DNA of 50,517 nucleotides from an uncultured Pirellulaceae bacterium. Its GTDB lineage: Bacteria; Planctomycetota; Planctomycetia; Pirellulales; Pirellulaceae. The stretch covers positions 1 through 50,517 of the forward strand of contig CALFWL010000020.1 of assembly GCA_937928215.1 (NCBI GenBank), given 5' to 3'. Both the position numbers and the translations under genes were made by a program. Shown piece after piece: positions 17,838-27,629 of the stretch (the first letter of the stretch is position 1; every line of letters begins with the position of its first letter). A model generated the notes under the pieces. That model saw only the letters and a program-made list of their open reading frames with translations. It was not told where the DNA came from and did not search any database.

Positions 17838-18909
17838 TCAGGTTTTGGAGTTCGGCTGAGATCAAATCCGTCATCTGTCCGGTCAGCATTTTTCCACCCA
17901 TATCGGGTGTTCGATTGTCGGGATTGGAAAGAACTTTTGCGACCGCGTCATCCAGCCAGCTGGCCGCCTGTTTGGTTTGGTCGTGGTCGAGCCAATCGAG
18001 CATCATGGCGGTTGAAAGAATCATCGCGATTGGGTTGGCGATGCCTTTTCCGGCAATGTCCGGTGCCGAGCCGTGCGATGGCTGGAACACGGCGGCCTGT
18101 GAGCCAATGTCGCCCGACGGAGCCATGCCCATTCCACCCACCAGACCGGCGGCCAAGTCCGACAAAATATCGCCGAACATATTTTCAGTAACCATCACGT
18201 CAAAGCGGTCGGGATTGCGTACCATAAACAACGCGCTGGCGTCGACGTACATGTGTTCCGATTCGATATCGGGGAACTCAGTCGCGACCTCGTCAAAGAT
18301 TTCGCGAAAGTAAAACAATGCCGACAGCACGTTCGCTTTATCGATCAGCGTGACCTTCTTTTTCCCGTCGCGCTTTCTAGCCAGCTCAAACGCCAGCCTA
18401 GTGACTCGTTCTGCTCCGCGTCGGGTGATCTTCATCACGTTGGTCGCTTCACCCGCCTGTTTGTCTGTCTTTCCCCCACGCCCGCTGAACAAACCTTCGG
18501 TACTTTCGCGAATGAGAACAAAATCAAACCCGCCCGGTCCGTATTTTTTAAGCGGCGTATCGTTTTGGTGAAACAAGCGAATCGGTCGAACTCCACCAAA
18601 AAGTTCAAGTCGTTCTCGCAGCTCGATCTGCGGCGCAATCTCGGTCCCGTTGGGATAGCGAACGTTCGGCAAACCCATTGCTCCAAGTAAAATCGCATCG
18701 CACTGTTGGCAAGCGGCAAAGGTCGAATCAGGCAGTCCTTGCCCGCTGCGAAGATACTCGCCGACACCGACCGACTGCTCATCTAGACGAAATGACACGT
18801 CGGGCAGGTGGGGCTCGATCTGTTTGAGTAAACGAGTCGCCTGTTGAGTGACTTCAGGCCCAATCCCATCGCCGCCCAATACGACGATATGAAATTCTTT
18901 TTCGCACAT
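17830..18909 (-). CDS. Isocitrate/isopropylmalate/tartrate family beta-decarboxylating dehydrogenase
   Basis: LGGDGIGPEV, FVLIRESTEGLFSGRGG, KKVTLIDKANVL, MVTENMFGDILSDLAAGLVGGMGMAPSGDIG, FQPSHGSAPDIAGKGIANP. Confidence 0.92.
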   Translation of the reverse strand: MCEKEFHIVVLGGDGIGPEVTQQATRLLKQIEPHLPDVSFRLDEQSVGVGEYLRSGQGLPDSTFAACQQCDAILLGAMGLPNVRYPNGTEIAPQIELRERLELFGGVRPIRLFHQNDTPLKKYGPGGFDFVLIRESTEGLFSGRGGKTDKQAGEATNVMKITRRGAERVTRLAFELARKRDGKKKVTLIDKANVLSALFYFREIFDEVATEFPDIESEHMYVDASALFMVRNPDRFDVMVTENMFGDILSDLAAGLVGGMGMAPSGDIGSQAAVFQPSHGSAPDIAGKGIANPIAMILSTAMMLDWLDHDQTKQAASWLDDAVAKVLSNPDNRTPDMGGKMLTGQMTDLISAELQNLIE

Positions 18910-18981
18910 GAACGGTCGGGAGACATTGTTAGTTTCAGTTTCGGAAGCCGACAGTTTAGCCCGTTCTGCTGTGGCGGTCGA

Positions 18982-21480
18982 CTACTCCAGAGCCCAGCAC
19001 TCCAGTCCGTTTTCCGTTGTTACCAGGATCGTTGGCTGAGCCGACTTCATCATGATCAATCGGACTCCTCTAGGAGGATGGGAGAGTTTTACATCACCCA
19101 ACCATTTTCCAGTGTTAGAAAATATGTGCACCGCATTCGCGCTGGTGGCGACCGCAAATTGCGACAGCGAGTGCGCACTGTCGGTGTTTGTTTCGACAGT
19201 CAGTGAGCATACTGGATCGATCGCCGAGTTGAACGCTTGCGGTCCAATCGCGACCTTGCTTCGGAACTTCATCTCTGGTGTGACACGAACAACGTGCCAG
19301 TTCCCGTACTGATCGATACTGGTTGCGATGAACGTCGATTCGCTCCCCCGCCCAGTCTGGTAAACGGACAAAAAGTTCAAAGGCATATCGGCCATGAAAT
19401 TTCTTGCTGGAGCAGATTGGCTGATGGAACGAAGTTTGCCACCGGATACAAAGGCAATATGTTCAGGACCTGACGCGATCGAATTTGCATGAACCGCTGC
19501 TGCGATTTTAAGTTCCGATTCACGCCAAGTTTCGGATTCATATCCGAGAATCCCATTATCCTTGGTTGCAATCAAAAGCCCTTCGTTCGTTGCGCTGAGA
19601 AGATTAAGCTGCACGTCAGTGACGGGACTTGGTGGATTTCGAGGCGTTGTCGGGAGCGTGGTCAGCGGATCGAAATGTTTGTCAAACAGGTAGACGTGCT
19701 CGGAGAGCGGACTGTAAAAAGCGTGTTGGTCTCCGTTTTTAGTGGTGCAGATCTTTGAAGCAGCCACCTTGTCCGGCAACTCAAGCTCTTTCCTCGCTTG
19801 GATCTGCCCGTCTTCGTTGACGATCACAACCGAACGCCAACCATCAAGAACAATCATCTCCCACTTGTCATCGACGGGGTTCATTCGAACCGAAAGATTA
19901 CCCGCTTGCTTAAAATCCTGTGCGACCCACAGTCGCCTGGGCTTGATCTGTGGCGGTTCACTGCGAGCGGGTAGCTTTGCAGAGGAGGCAGCCGTGTCGT
20001 TCGTCATTGGTCGCTGGATGGACTTAAGATTTACTGGAAGCAGGGCCGTCGCATCCACTCGGGCCAATGCGGATTTGTATCGAGTCATAAATTCCTGATA
20101 CTGATCCAACATCTCGTCGGCTAGGTTTTCTCCTGCCGCGACACGTTTGATGGCGGTCACCAAGTCGTTGCTCCAGCCATCGCCGACCACCGACGCCGCG
20201 AATTGGACTCGTGAATCTTCATCCAGCAACACAACCGAAGGGATGTCGCGAATCGCCAGTTCAATGCTTGCTGCAAGCCCCGGATCATAGAACATGGGAA
20301 CGTCAGAGCTTGCCATCGCCGCCGTCAACGCTGGCCGAACAAAATGGGGTTGAGCAGATGTGCCTTCCAGTTCCGAATCGGAGTAAATGATTCCAAAATT
20401 GAATTGATTCGCTGGAAGTTGTTCTGACAACTTGGTAAGCAAATGGATCGCATCGTACGAGTTTTCGCCACCCAGCCAGAGCAGAGCAGTCGGTTTTCCG
20501 TCGAAGTGCAAATGGTCGACCGATTTTCCATCAGGTTGAATCAAACGAAAACGATCGACAACCTGGCCGATAGATTCCACCGGCAGCGCCTGCGGCAACG
20601 TGACAAACGACTTGACCGGAGTCGAATTTTTTCGGGGCTGAAGCTGAAACGTTTCCGAATCAAACGCTGTGTTGACCGAGGCGTTTTCAAAACGAGCCAA
20701 CATTCGCAGGTCGGTGATGTTGGGAGCGGCCATGACTTGGGGGTCGAGCAGCTTCAGCGGCAGGCTCATCTGGAGCAACAGACCGGAAGTTTTATCGATC
20801 CAGATGTCGCAACCGAGGCCTTCAGCCAACGAACGAATCACATAACATTCATGCTTGCCTAGGGTCGCATCCGCTAGTCGCTCGACTTCAGGTGCGTTTT
20901 GCAACCAGGCGCAAGGAAGTTGCCCCGTTAGTAAACTCAGTGGAGCCGGAATCAGTTTCTCGCGTAGCGTTTTGTCCACTTCGTTCAGCGGCAGCTCGGA
21001 ATAGCCTCCCAAAAACACACGTGCAATTGGGTCACGAAAAACGTTTGTCACCGGCGGTTGCCCGTTCTGGTAGGGCACGACCATTCGCTGACCGTCCAGG
21101 TTGGCAGTTTCAATATCGTAGACGTAGCAACTGAGTCGTTGACCATCACCTTTGAGATGAGCCCCAAAGACTTCCATGGCCAGTTTGCCATCAGCTGACC
21201 AAGCGGTCGACCACCGTTGCGGCTCTTCGGTCAGCAGGCCATCTTTTCGATAGCTGAGCAACAGGACTCCGTCGTCGCGATAGTTTTTTGCATTCGCATA
21301 AACGGCTTGCATCAGCGTAACGATCTGGTCTGCCGAAACTCCGTCACTGGGTGCTGCCGCATTGCCTGTCCGTTGACCGTCAGCGGTCTGGTCGGCTACG
21401 TTCTGCGGTTGACATCCACAGGCGGTGGCAATCAGTATTGAGACCAGCCACAGCGAAACGACATGTTTGCTACGATCCAT
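18982..21480 (-). CDS. Lipoprotein with LolA/DUF2092-like N-terminal domain, thioredoxin-like middle and repeat-like C-terminus
   Basis: Signal MDRSKHVVSLWLVSILIATACGCQ (lipobox-like); LLYRKDG/outer-membrane-lipoprotein-sorting-like segment; thioredoxin-like ALLWLGGENSYDAIHLL ... IRDIPSVVLLDEDSRVQ. The ORF track starts at 21795, but the likely start is 21480. Confidence 0.65.
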   Translation of the reverse strand: MDRSKHVVSLWLVSILIATACGCQPQNVADQTADGQRTGNAAAPSDGVSADQIVTLMQAVYANAKNYRDDGVLLLSYRKDGLLTEEPQRWSTAWSADGKLAMEVFGAHLKGDGQRLSCYVYDIETANLDGQRMVVPYQNGQPPVTNVFRDPIARVFLGGYSELPLNEVDKTLREKLIPAPLSLLTGQLPCAWLQNAPEVERLADATLGKHECYVIRSLAEGLGCDIWIDKTSGLLLQMSLPLKLLDPQVMAAPNITDLRMLARFENASVNTAFDSETFQLQPRKNSTPVKSFVTLPQALPVESIGQVVDRFRLIQPDGKSVDHLHFDGKPTALLWLGGENSYDAIHLLTKLSEQLPANQFNFGIIYSDSELEGTSAQPHFVRPALTAAMASSDVPMFYDPGLAASIELAIRDIPSVVLLDEDSRVQFAASVVGDGWSNDLVTAIKRVAAGENLADEMLDQYQEFMTRYKSALARVDATALLPVNLKSIQRPMTNDTAASSAKLPARSEPPQIKPRRLWVAQDFKQAGNLSVRMNPVDDKWEMIVLDGWRSVVIVNEDGQIQARKELELPDKVAASKICTTKNGDQHAFYSPLSEHVYLFDKHFDPLTTLPTTPRNPPSPVTDVQLNLLSATNEGLLIATKDNGILGYESETWRESELKIAAAVHANSIASGPEHIAFVSGGKLRSISQSAPARNFMADMPLNFLSVYQTGRGSESTFIATSIDQYGNWHVVRVTPEMKFRSKVAIGPQAFNSAIDPVCSLTVETNTDSAHSLSQFAVATSANAVHIFSNTGKWLGDVKLSHPPRGVRLIMMKSAQPTILVTTENGLECWALE

Positions 21481-21891
21481 CGAAATAAAGTCACCTTCTA
21501 CTGTCAACATTGGTGGCAATCCCGCGACCGAGCGCTCGACGGCTACATTTGTTGGTGCGGTAAGCTTGTACTGAAAACGATGTCGCTTTCGTGAGTGCTC
21601 ATCAGAACGGCTGATGGTGTACGAGAGTTCAATTAGACAGAAGAATACGGCTCGCGTAAACACAAAGCGAAACGGCAATGTTTCCTCCGAAGGTAGAGGA
21701 TCACCACGGCAAACGCTATGCTGGGAGCAGAATGAGCGGCTTTGCGTTTCGGTAAACAATAGCCGGAGCACCGGCCTCAACAGTTCCAAGGCCAAATCGC
21801 GGGTAACGCGCGGTTGCCGTGAGGGCTTGATTTCTCATTCGTCGATTCGAATTCGTTGACTTAAGATTCTGTTTCCTATTCAATCAATCCA

Positions 21892-23109
21892 ATGCAGTCT
21901 ACCCTTACCTCTGAATCTCTCGCGGCCCTTGATCATCCGCGTTTTGTGCGACCGCAGAACATGGCTGACTCTGGTGATGTCGATGTCGCGGCGTTGTTGG
22001 CAGCATCGCTGAACGAACCGCAAGATTATCCGCCGTTGAAGGATTCTGTGTTTGCGGGAGACACGGTTGCGATCGCTTTGCAACGTGATTTGCCTAGGCC
22101 GACCACCGTGCTGAACGGTTTGTTGGACTATTTGTTAACTTTGAATGTCGAGCCGACGGACATCACAGTGGTGCTGCCGGGATCATTGGCCGAGCCGTTT
22201 GGGATCAAACCGAACGAGTACCAGAGCCAAATGGTGGAGGGTGAAGAGCAAGCGACACCGCCGCCTGTCTTTCCGTTGCAACGCGAGTTTCATTCGATCA
22301 ATTGCCAGGTTCACGACCCTGATAACCCGGCCGGTCTATCGTACCTGTGTGCCAACGAGGCGGGAGAGCCGGTTCACGTCAATCGAGTCTTGGTTGACGC
22401 GGACGTGGTGATCCCTGTCGGCGGCCCCGTGTTCGATCGCCACTCGAGTTTTCAAGACTGCATTTACCCTGCGTTTGGATCTTCGGCCGCCATTGCTCGG
22501 TTTTCGGAATGTGATTCGATTGCCGATCGTCATGCAGAGACGGAACTTGCGAACGATTCTTTGGGTGCGTTTTTCATGATTCAGTCGGTTGCCGGACCAG
22601 GTGAGCAGCTGACCAACATCATTTCAGGCGATCGAAAATCTGCGAAGTTTGCGGCGGCAAAGCAGTCGGCAAAGCTTTGGTCAGTTGACGCCACCGAAGT
22701 CTTCGACGCGGCGATTTTGACGGTTGAATCACGCGCGTACGATCAGTCATGGCAGAATTTTGCGGCGGCGTTGGAGGTGGGCAGCAAGTTCGTCAATGAT
22801 GGAGCTCCGATTGTCGTATGGTCGGACCTTGCCTACTCACCCGATCGCGACACTCGAAAAGCGTTCCGCGCAAAATTCGAAGAAACGATTCCCGACTCGC
22901 TTCCCATGCCGATGCAGCGGTTGGCGGCAACGCTGAAAGATCATCCGGTTTACTTACGGTCGAAAGTGACTCGGACGACCATCGAAGAACTGGGGCTGAC
23001 GGTGATTGAAACGGTCGATGAGCTGAAGCGTTTGACTGCGTCGGCTGATCGATGCGTCGTTCTGCGAGACGCTCACGGATGCCAGCTTCCCGCCATTGAG
23101 AAACCGTAA
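21892..23109 (+). CDS. LarA-like (DUF2088/nickel-dependent lactate racemase fold) protein, probably divergent
   Basis: GDTVAIALQRDLPRPTTVLNGLLDYL...DITVVLPGS...VLVDADVVIPVGGP resembles the LarA N-domain layout. Family-level inference only. Confidence 0.5.
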   Translation: MQSTLTSESLAALDHPRFVRPQNMADSGDVDVAALLAASLNEPQDYPPLKDSVFAGDTVAIALQRDLPRPTTVLNGLLDYLLTLNVEPTDITVVLPGSLAEPFGIKPNEYQSQMVEGEEQATPPPVFPLQREFHSINCQVHDPDNPAGLSYLCANEAGEPVHVNRVLVDADVVIPVGGPVFDRHSSFQDCIYPAFGSSAAIARFSECDSIADRHAETELANDSLGAFFMIQSVAGPGEQLTNIISGDRKSAKFAAAKQSAKLWSVDATEVFDAAILTVESRAYDQSWQNFAAALEVGSKFVNDGAPIVVWSDLAYSPDRDTRKAFRAKFEETIPDSLPMPMQRLAATLKDHPVYLRSKVTRTTIEELGLTVIETVDELKRLTASADRCVVLRDAHGCQLPAIEKP

Positions 23110-23121
23110 GGCTATTGAACG

Positions 23122-24078
23122 ATGTGGACCGAAGAACTTCAAACCGACTACGAGTCTTTGCTCGCCGGAACCGCGATCGCTCCGCTGGACGATCATTTTG
23201 TGATTGCGCTCACCGGTGAGGACCGGCACTCGTTTTTGCACAATTTCTGTACGGCGGACATCAAGCAACTGACCGTGGGTCATTGTTGCGAGGCGTTTAT
23301 TCTCAACGGAAAAGGCAAGACGATGGCGATGGTCCACGTGCTGGCTTTCGTCGATGCGATCTGGCTGGTCGCTGCCGATGCGGCGAACACGTCGACCTTG
23401 ATTGAACATCTGGATCGTTACATCATTCGCGAAGACGTACAACTGGCGGACCTGACCAGCAAAGTGCGGATGTTTTTTGCGCCTGGCGAACGGGCCGCTG
23501 CGGCCGTTGGGCTGGTCGATCAACTGCCCAACGAGTGTTCGTTTCTGGAACCTCTGGGGGATTCCGTTCGAGCCGCAACCATCGAGATCGCCGGTTTTGG
23601 GCTGTGGCTGGCCAAGCAACGGAACTCGGAGAACTCGGACGAGGAATTGCTGAAGGGATTGGACGTGCTGTGCGTTACGCTTGCGTCACCGATTGCACTC
23701 GATTCCATTCGCATCGAACGAAAGACTCCATGGTCAGGCACCGAAGCCGATGAGTCGAATCTGCCCCAAGAATTGCAGCGAGACGAAAAAGCGATTTCGT
23801 TTACCAAGGGCTGTTACCTGGGGCAAGAAACGGTCGCTCGACTGGATGCACTCGGGCGAGTCAACCAGTTGCTGGTGTGTGTGCAGTTGGGTCAAGAGGC
23901 AGTTGCTGCAGGTGTCGAATTGAAAGCCGAGCAAAAAACGGTGGGGCGAGTCACTTCGATCGCGTGGTCACCGGAGTCGGATCAGTGGATTGGATTCGCG
24001 TTCGTCCGCCGGGCGCATGCAACCGCCGGATCGCAATTGCAGGTGGCTGACGGCGGTACCGCCACTGTCGTTGAGTGA
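23122..24078 (+). CDS. ygfZ: Folate-binding YgfZ/GcvT-like protein
   Basis: FTKGCYLGQETVARLDALGRVNQLL signature (KGCYxGQE). Confidence 0.92.
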   Translation: MWTEELQTDYESLLAGTAIAPLDDHFVIALTGEDRHSFLHNFCTADIKQLTVGHCCEAFILNGKGKTMAMVHVLAFVDAIWLVAADAANTSTLIEHLDRYIIREDVQLADLTSKVRMFFAPGERAAAAVGLVDQLPNECSFLEPLGDSVRAATIEIAGFGLWLAKQRNSENSDEELLKGLDVLCVTLASPIALDSIRIERKTPWSGTEADESNLPQELQRDEKAISFTKGCYLGQETVARLDALGRVNQLLVCVQLGQEAVAAGVELKAEQKTVGRVTSIAWSPESDQWIGFAFVRRAHATAGSQLQVADGGTATVVE

Positions 24079-24081
24079 AAA

Positions 24082-24867
24082 CTAAGTGCGTTGTCCCGCT
24101 CGGTCCCAGCCCGACATTTGCCGTAGAACCAGTTGAGGGAAAATCCACGCGTCTTTGGCGTACCGTTTGACCAACCGTCTGGGCTCGCTACACATGCGAT
24201 GCAGCCACTCGATGCCAGCACGTTGCATCCAGACGGGAGCACGTTTTTTCTCACCGGCTAGGAAGTCAATTGTCGCGCCGACGCACAGAGCGGCTTTGGC
24301 CTTCATCTGGCGGTGATGTTGATGGATCCAGAGTTCCTGTTTGGGCGCTCCCAGTCCAAGGACGACAACGTCGGGCTTGGCTTGCGCGATTAAGTTCAAG
24401 ATTCGTTTGTTTTCCGCACTGTCTTTTTCGAACCCCAGCGGCGGGCTGTAGATGCCGACCGTTTGGACTCGAGGCCACCGTTGCTTCATGTTCTCAGCGG
24501 CTCGAAACGCGACGCCTTCCGCGGCTCCCAGCAGAAAGACCCGCAGTTCGCCCGATGCTTGAAATGAATCAAACAGCTTGGGAACCAGTTCTGAGCCCGG
24601 GACTCGTTCTGGCAATGGCTGCCGGAGCAATCGCGAGGCCCAAATGATTGGATGTCCGTCTGGAAGGATCATGGCCGCATCCTCGTAAGCGGCGCGGAGT
24701 GCTAGGTTTTCCTGTAACAGCACGGCGTGGTCCACATTAGGCGTCACGACAAAGCGACAACCTGTGGCCGGAACATCTGACTCTATCCACGATCGAAGAT
24801 CCGCAATTGCTTCTGGCATTCGCACGGCGTCGATGTTAATTCCAAACAGATTTTTTTTTGGGTTCAT
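24082..24867 (-). CDS. WecG/TagA/CpsF family glycosyltransferase
   Basis: FVVTPNVDHAVLLQEN, AAMILPDGHPIIWASRLL, ERVPGSELVPKLF, PDVVVLGLGAPKQELWIHQHH. Confidence 0.95.
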   Translation of the reverse strand: MNPKKNLFGINIDAVRMPEAIADLRSWIESDVPATGCRFVVTPNVDHAVLLQENLALRAAYEDAAMILPDGHPIIWASRLLRQPLPERVPGSELVPKLFDSFQASGELRVFLLGAAEGVAFRAAENMKQRWPRVQTVGIYSPPLGFEKDSAENKRILNLIAQAKPDVVVLGLGAPKQELWIHQHHRQMKAKAALCVGATIDFLAGEKKRAPVWMQRAGIEWLHRMCSEPRRLVKRYAKDAWIFPQLVLRQMSGWDRAGQRT

Positions 24868-25158
24868 GCCGAATCAATCGCTCAAAACAGTCTTCTTTCG
24901 ATGGGAGCAAAATGGAACGCTTCCCTCGATCAAAAGTACGTCAGGCTACGATGGCTTGCGGCGTCGCGGTCACCCGGAAATTTGAATCAAGTCAAACGCG
25001 TCCGGTTCTGATATTTGTGACGATAAATTGGGCTCGCTTGCAACTGCAATGAACTTGTTGACAAGCAATCACCGAGTTCGCTGCCCCAATAACCAACAAT
25101 TCAGTAACGCGTAAGCGACCTTTTCAACGGTGCCCGAATTTAAATTCGATCTTTTAAC

Positions 25159-26124
25159 ATGTCCAAGTGGAAATACAACGCAATTGACTTGTATCGGACG
25201 GTGACCAAACCTTTTCGAGGCGTGTCGGTTCGATCGATGAAACGTCGCGGGCAACTGCCAGCGTTCGTGCTGTTTTATCATCGCGTCAGTGACGAAAAAC
25301 TGAACGATTGGACAATGAGCGTCACCAAGTTCACTCAACACATGGAATGGTTGCAGCAAAACTTTGACATCGTTGACCTTGAAGAGTGCCAGCGCCGGAT
25401 TAACAGTGGATTCAACGATCGTCCGACCGTTTCGGTCACCTTTGACGACGGTTATCGAGAAAACGGAGAGTTCGCGATTCCTTACTTGATCGAGCGTCGA
25501 ATTCCAGCGACTTACTTTGTCACGACTGACAATACGCTCAATCAGCGACCGTTCGATCACGATGTTGATCGAAACGAACCATTGTCGACGGACGACGCGG
25601 AAACGCTACGATCCTACGCAAACGGTGGTATCGAAATTGGTGCTCACACTCGAACGCACCCAAGCATGGGTTCGGTGAACTCGCCGGAGGACATTGTCGA
25701 CGAAGTCATCTGGGCAACGCGTGAGCTGGAATCGGTTATCGGAAGATCGATTCGATACTTTGCTTTTCCTTTTGGTCAACATGCGGATTTGAACCCGGTC
25801 GTGTTTCATTTACTCAAAGCGTGCGGCTTTCTGGGCGTGTGCAGCGCGTTCGGCGGATGGAATGAGATCAGTGGTGACGCGTTCCACTTGCAGCGGATTC
25901 ATGGCGACCCCGTGTTCGCCCGTTTCAGCAATGCGTTGACGTTCGACCCTCGGGTGGCAAGCGTCCCTTCATACGACTACTCGATCGATCCCTCGGACGA
26001 AGTTGCCCTTGAGCGATTGCGGCAAACAGTGGAGCTTGCCAAAGCGAAACCGAGTCAACAAGTGGTGCCAAGCATTGAACTTCTCAACAACGTCGCATCG
26101 CCTTCGCAAAGCAGTTTGCCATGA
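25159..26124 (+). CDS. Polysaccharide deacetylase (NodB homology)
   Basis: VLFYHRVSD, VTFDDGYRENGEFAIPYLIERRIPATYFV, EIGAHTRTHPSM, YFAFPFGQ. Confidence 0.93.
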   Translation: MSKWKYNAIDLYRTVTKPFRGVSVRSMKRRGQLPAFVLFYHRVSDEKLNDWTMSVTKFTQHMEWLQQNFDIVDLEECQRRINSGFNDRPTVSVTFDDGYRENGEFAIPYLIERRIPATYFVTTDNTLNQRPFDHDVDRNEPLSTDDAETLRSYANGGIEIGAHTRTHPSMGSVNSPEDIVDEVIWATRELESVIGRSIRYFAFPFGQHADLNPVVFHLLKACGFLGVCSAFGGWNEISGDAFHLQRIHGDPVFARFSNALTFDPRVASVPSYDYSIDPSDEVALERLRQTVELAKAKPSQQVVPSIELLNNVASPSQSSLP

Positions 26125-27350
26125 GTGAATCATCAATCGCTAAACACATGAATCAACGTCCCCTGCGAATCCTGTTTTTGATCACCAGCATGCCCGTCGG
26201 TGGAGCAGAAACTCTGTTGGTGAACATGGTCCGACGCATGGACCGTGCTCGCGTCGAGCCACTGCTCGGTTGCATGAAAGAGAAAGGTGTCCTTGGCGAA
26301 GTTCTTGCAAGCGAGATTCCGGTTTTTGATCATCTGATCAATCATAAGTTTGATGTGGGCGTCGTCGGCAGGTTGACAAGCCTGTTCAAGCAAGAACAGA
26401 TTGACGCGGTCATCACTGTTGGGGCTGGCGACAAAATGTTCTGGGGACGATTGGCGGCTCGACGTGCCAAAGTGCCTGTGATTTTGTCCGCTTTGCACTC
26501 GACTGGTTGGCCCGATGGAGTCGGTCGGCTCAATCGCATGCTGACCGGGATTACCGATGGCTTCATTGCTGTGGCCAAAGATCATGCTCGCTACCAAATC
26601 GAGCAAGAGCGTTTTCCGGAGAGCAAGGTTTTTATGATTCCCAACGGAATTGACACCGATCGCTTCCAGTTCAGTGAATCCGGTCGCCGCGTGTGGCGAC
26701 ACCAGTACGGCATTCCGGCCGAATCGCCGGTCGTCGGAATCGTCGCAGCATTGCGATCGGAAAAGAACCACGCCCAATTCATCGCCGCCGCGGCGCGCGT
26801 GCTGCTAGAACGACCTGACGCTCACTTTGTAATTGCTGGAGAAGGCCCTGAACGCGGATTGATCGAGAGCAAAGTGGCTCATCACGAAATTGAGGAACGG
26901 GTTCACCTGCTTGGGTCGGTTGACGATATCCCGAATGTTCTGTCGATGGTCGATGTGTTTGCACTGACCTCGCACAATGAGGCCAGTCCGGTTTCGATTC
27001 TGGAAGCGATGTCGTGCGAGCGGTCAGTTGTGGCTCCGAACGTTGGGTCGATTCATGAGTCTGTGCTGGAAGGCCAAACCGGATTTCTGGTTGATGCTGG
27101 TGATGTCGACGCGACGGCGGATCGTTGGCTGCACCTGATCAACGATGATGGACTGCGGAATCGGATGGGCTCAGACGGCAGGCTGCATGTAATCGCCAAT
27201 GGCTCGTTGGTCAGCATGACCGACGGCTACATGGATCTGGTGGAGGCCATCTATCATCGAAAGCAACGGCGGCCCTCTGATTTTCAGACGGGGATCCCGA
27301 CCGGAGTTGCTGCAACCGCCGCATCGACGGCAGACTTGCCGGTCCGCTGA
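26121..27350 (+). CDS. GT4-family glycosyltransferase
   Basis: MPVGGAETLLVNMVRRMDR, IPNGIDTDRF, VGIVAALRSEKNHAQFI, VIAGEGPERGLIE, SHNEASPVSILEAMSCERSVVA. Overlaps the upstream gene by 4 bp. Confidence 0.95.
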   Translation: MSESSIAKHMNQRPLRILFLITSMPVGGAETLLVNMVRRMDRARVEPLLGCMKEKGVLGEVLASEIPVFDHLINHKFDVGVVGRLTSLFKQEQIDAVITVGAGDKMFWGRLAARRAKVPVILSALHSTGWPDGVGRLNRMLTGITDGFIAVAKDHARYQIEQERFPESKVFMIPNGIDTDRFQFSESGRRVWRHQYGIPAESPVVGIVAALRSEKNHAQFIAAAARVLLERPDAHFVIAGEGPERGLIESKVAHHEIEERVHLLGSVDDIPNVLSMVDVFALTSHNEASPVSILEAMSCERSVVAPNVGSIHESVLEGQTGFLVDAGDVDATADRWLHLINDDGLRNRMGSDGRLHVIANGSLVSMTDGYMDLVEAIYHRKQRRPSDFQTGIPTGVAATAASTADLPVR

Positions 27351-27384
27351 AACTTGGCGTCACGTGTTGCGTCGAGTTCCCCAA

Positions 27385-27480
27385 GGCGGCTTAGCCGCAA
27401 CCAGTTACCAAATGAAAATGACCATTGTTCGATCTTACGCGAGCAAGATGAAATTCCATCTGGTAATCGGTGACTGGTTA
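27385..27480. repeat. Nested inverted repeats in the convergent intergenic region
   Basis: GCGGC-TTA-GCCGC near 27385-27398; CAACCAGTTACCAAATG (27398-27414) against CATCTGGTAA-tcggtga-CTGGTTA (27457-27480); internal ATCTT-acgcgagc-AAGAT. Confidence 0.5.
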
Positions 27481-27629
27481 CCAAGCGAGTCCTTCATCCA
27501 TCGACAAACCTGAAATTGGGAATCATCTTCAGAACGATTCCCAAGTCACCGGCATTCTATGGGTTCCCATCTCGGTTTCGTGCGATCAGCGATTCAAAGC
27601 GCAAGCAACGCACGACCCCTGATTGATGC

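Noticed and set aside
17830-18909. Calling this gene leuB (leucine biosynthesis)
   Set aside because: RESTEGLF loop and operon context with MFS and Gfo/Idh suggest another beta-decarboxylating dehydrogenase; left at family level.
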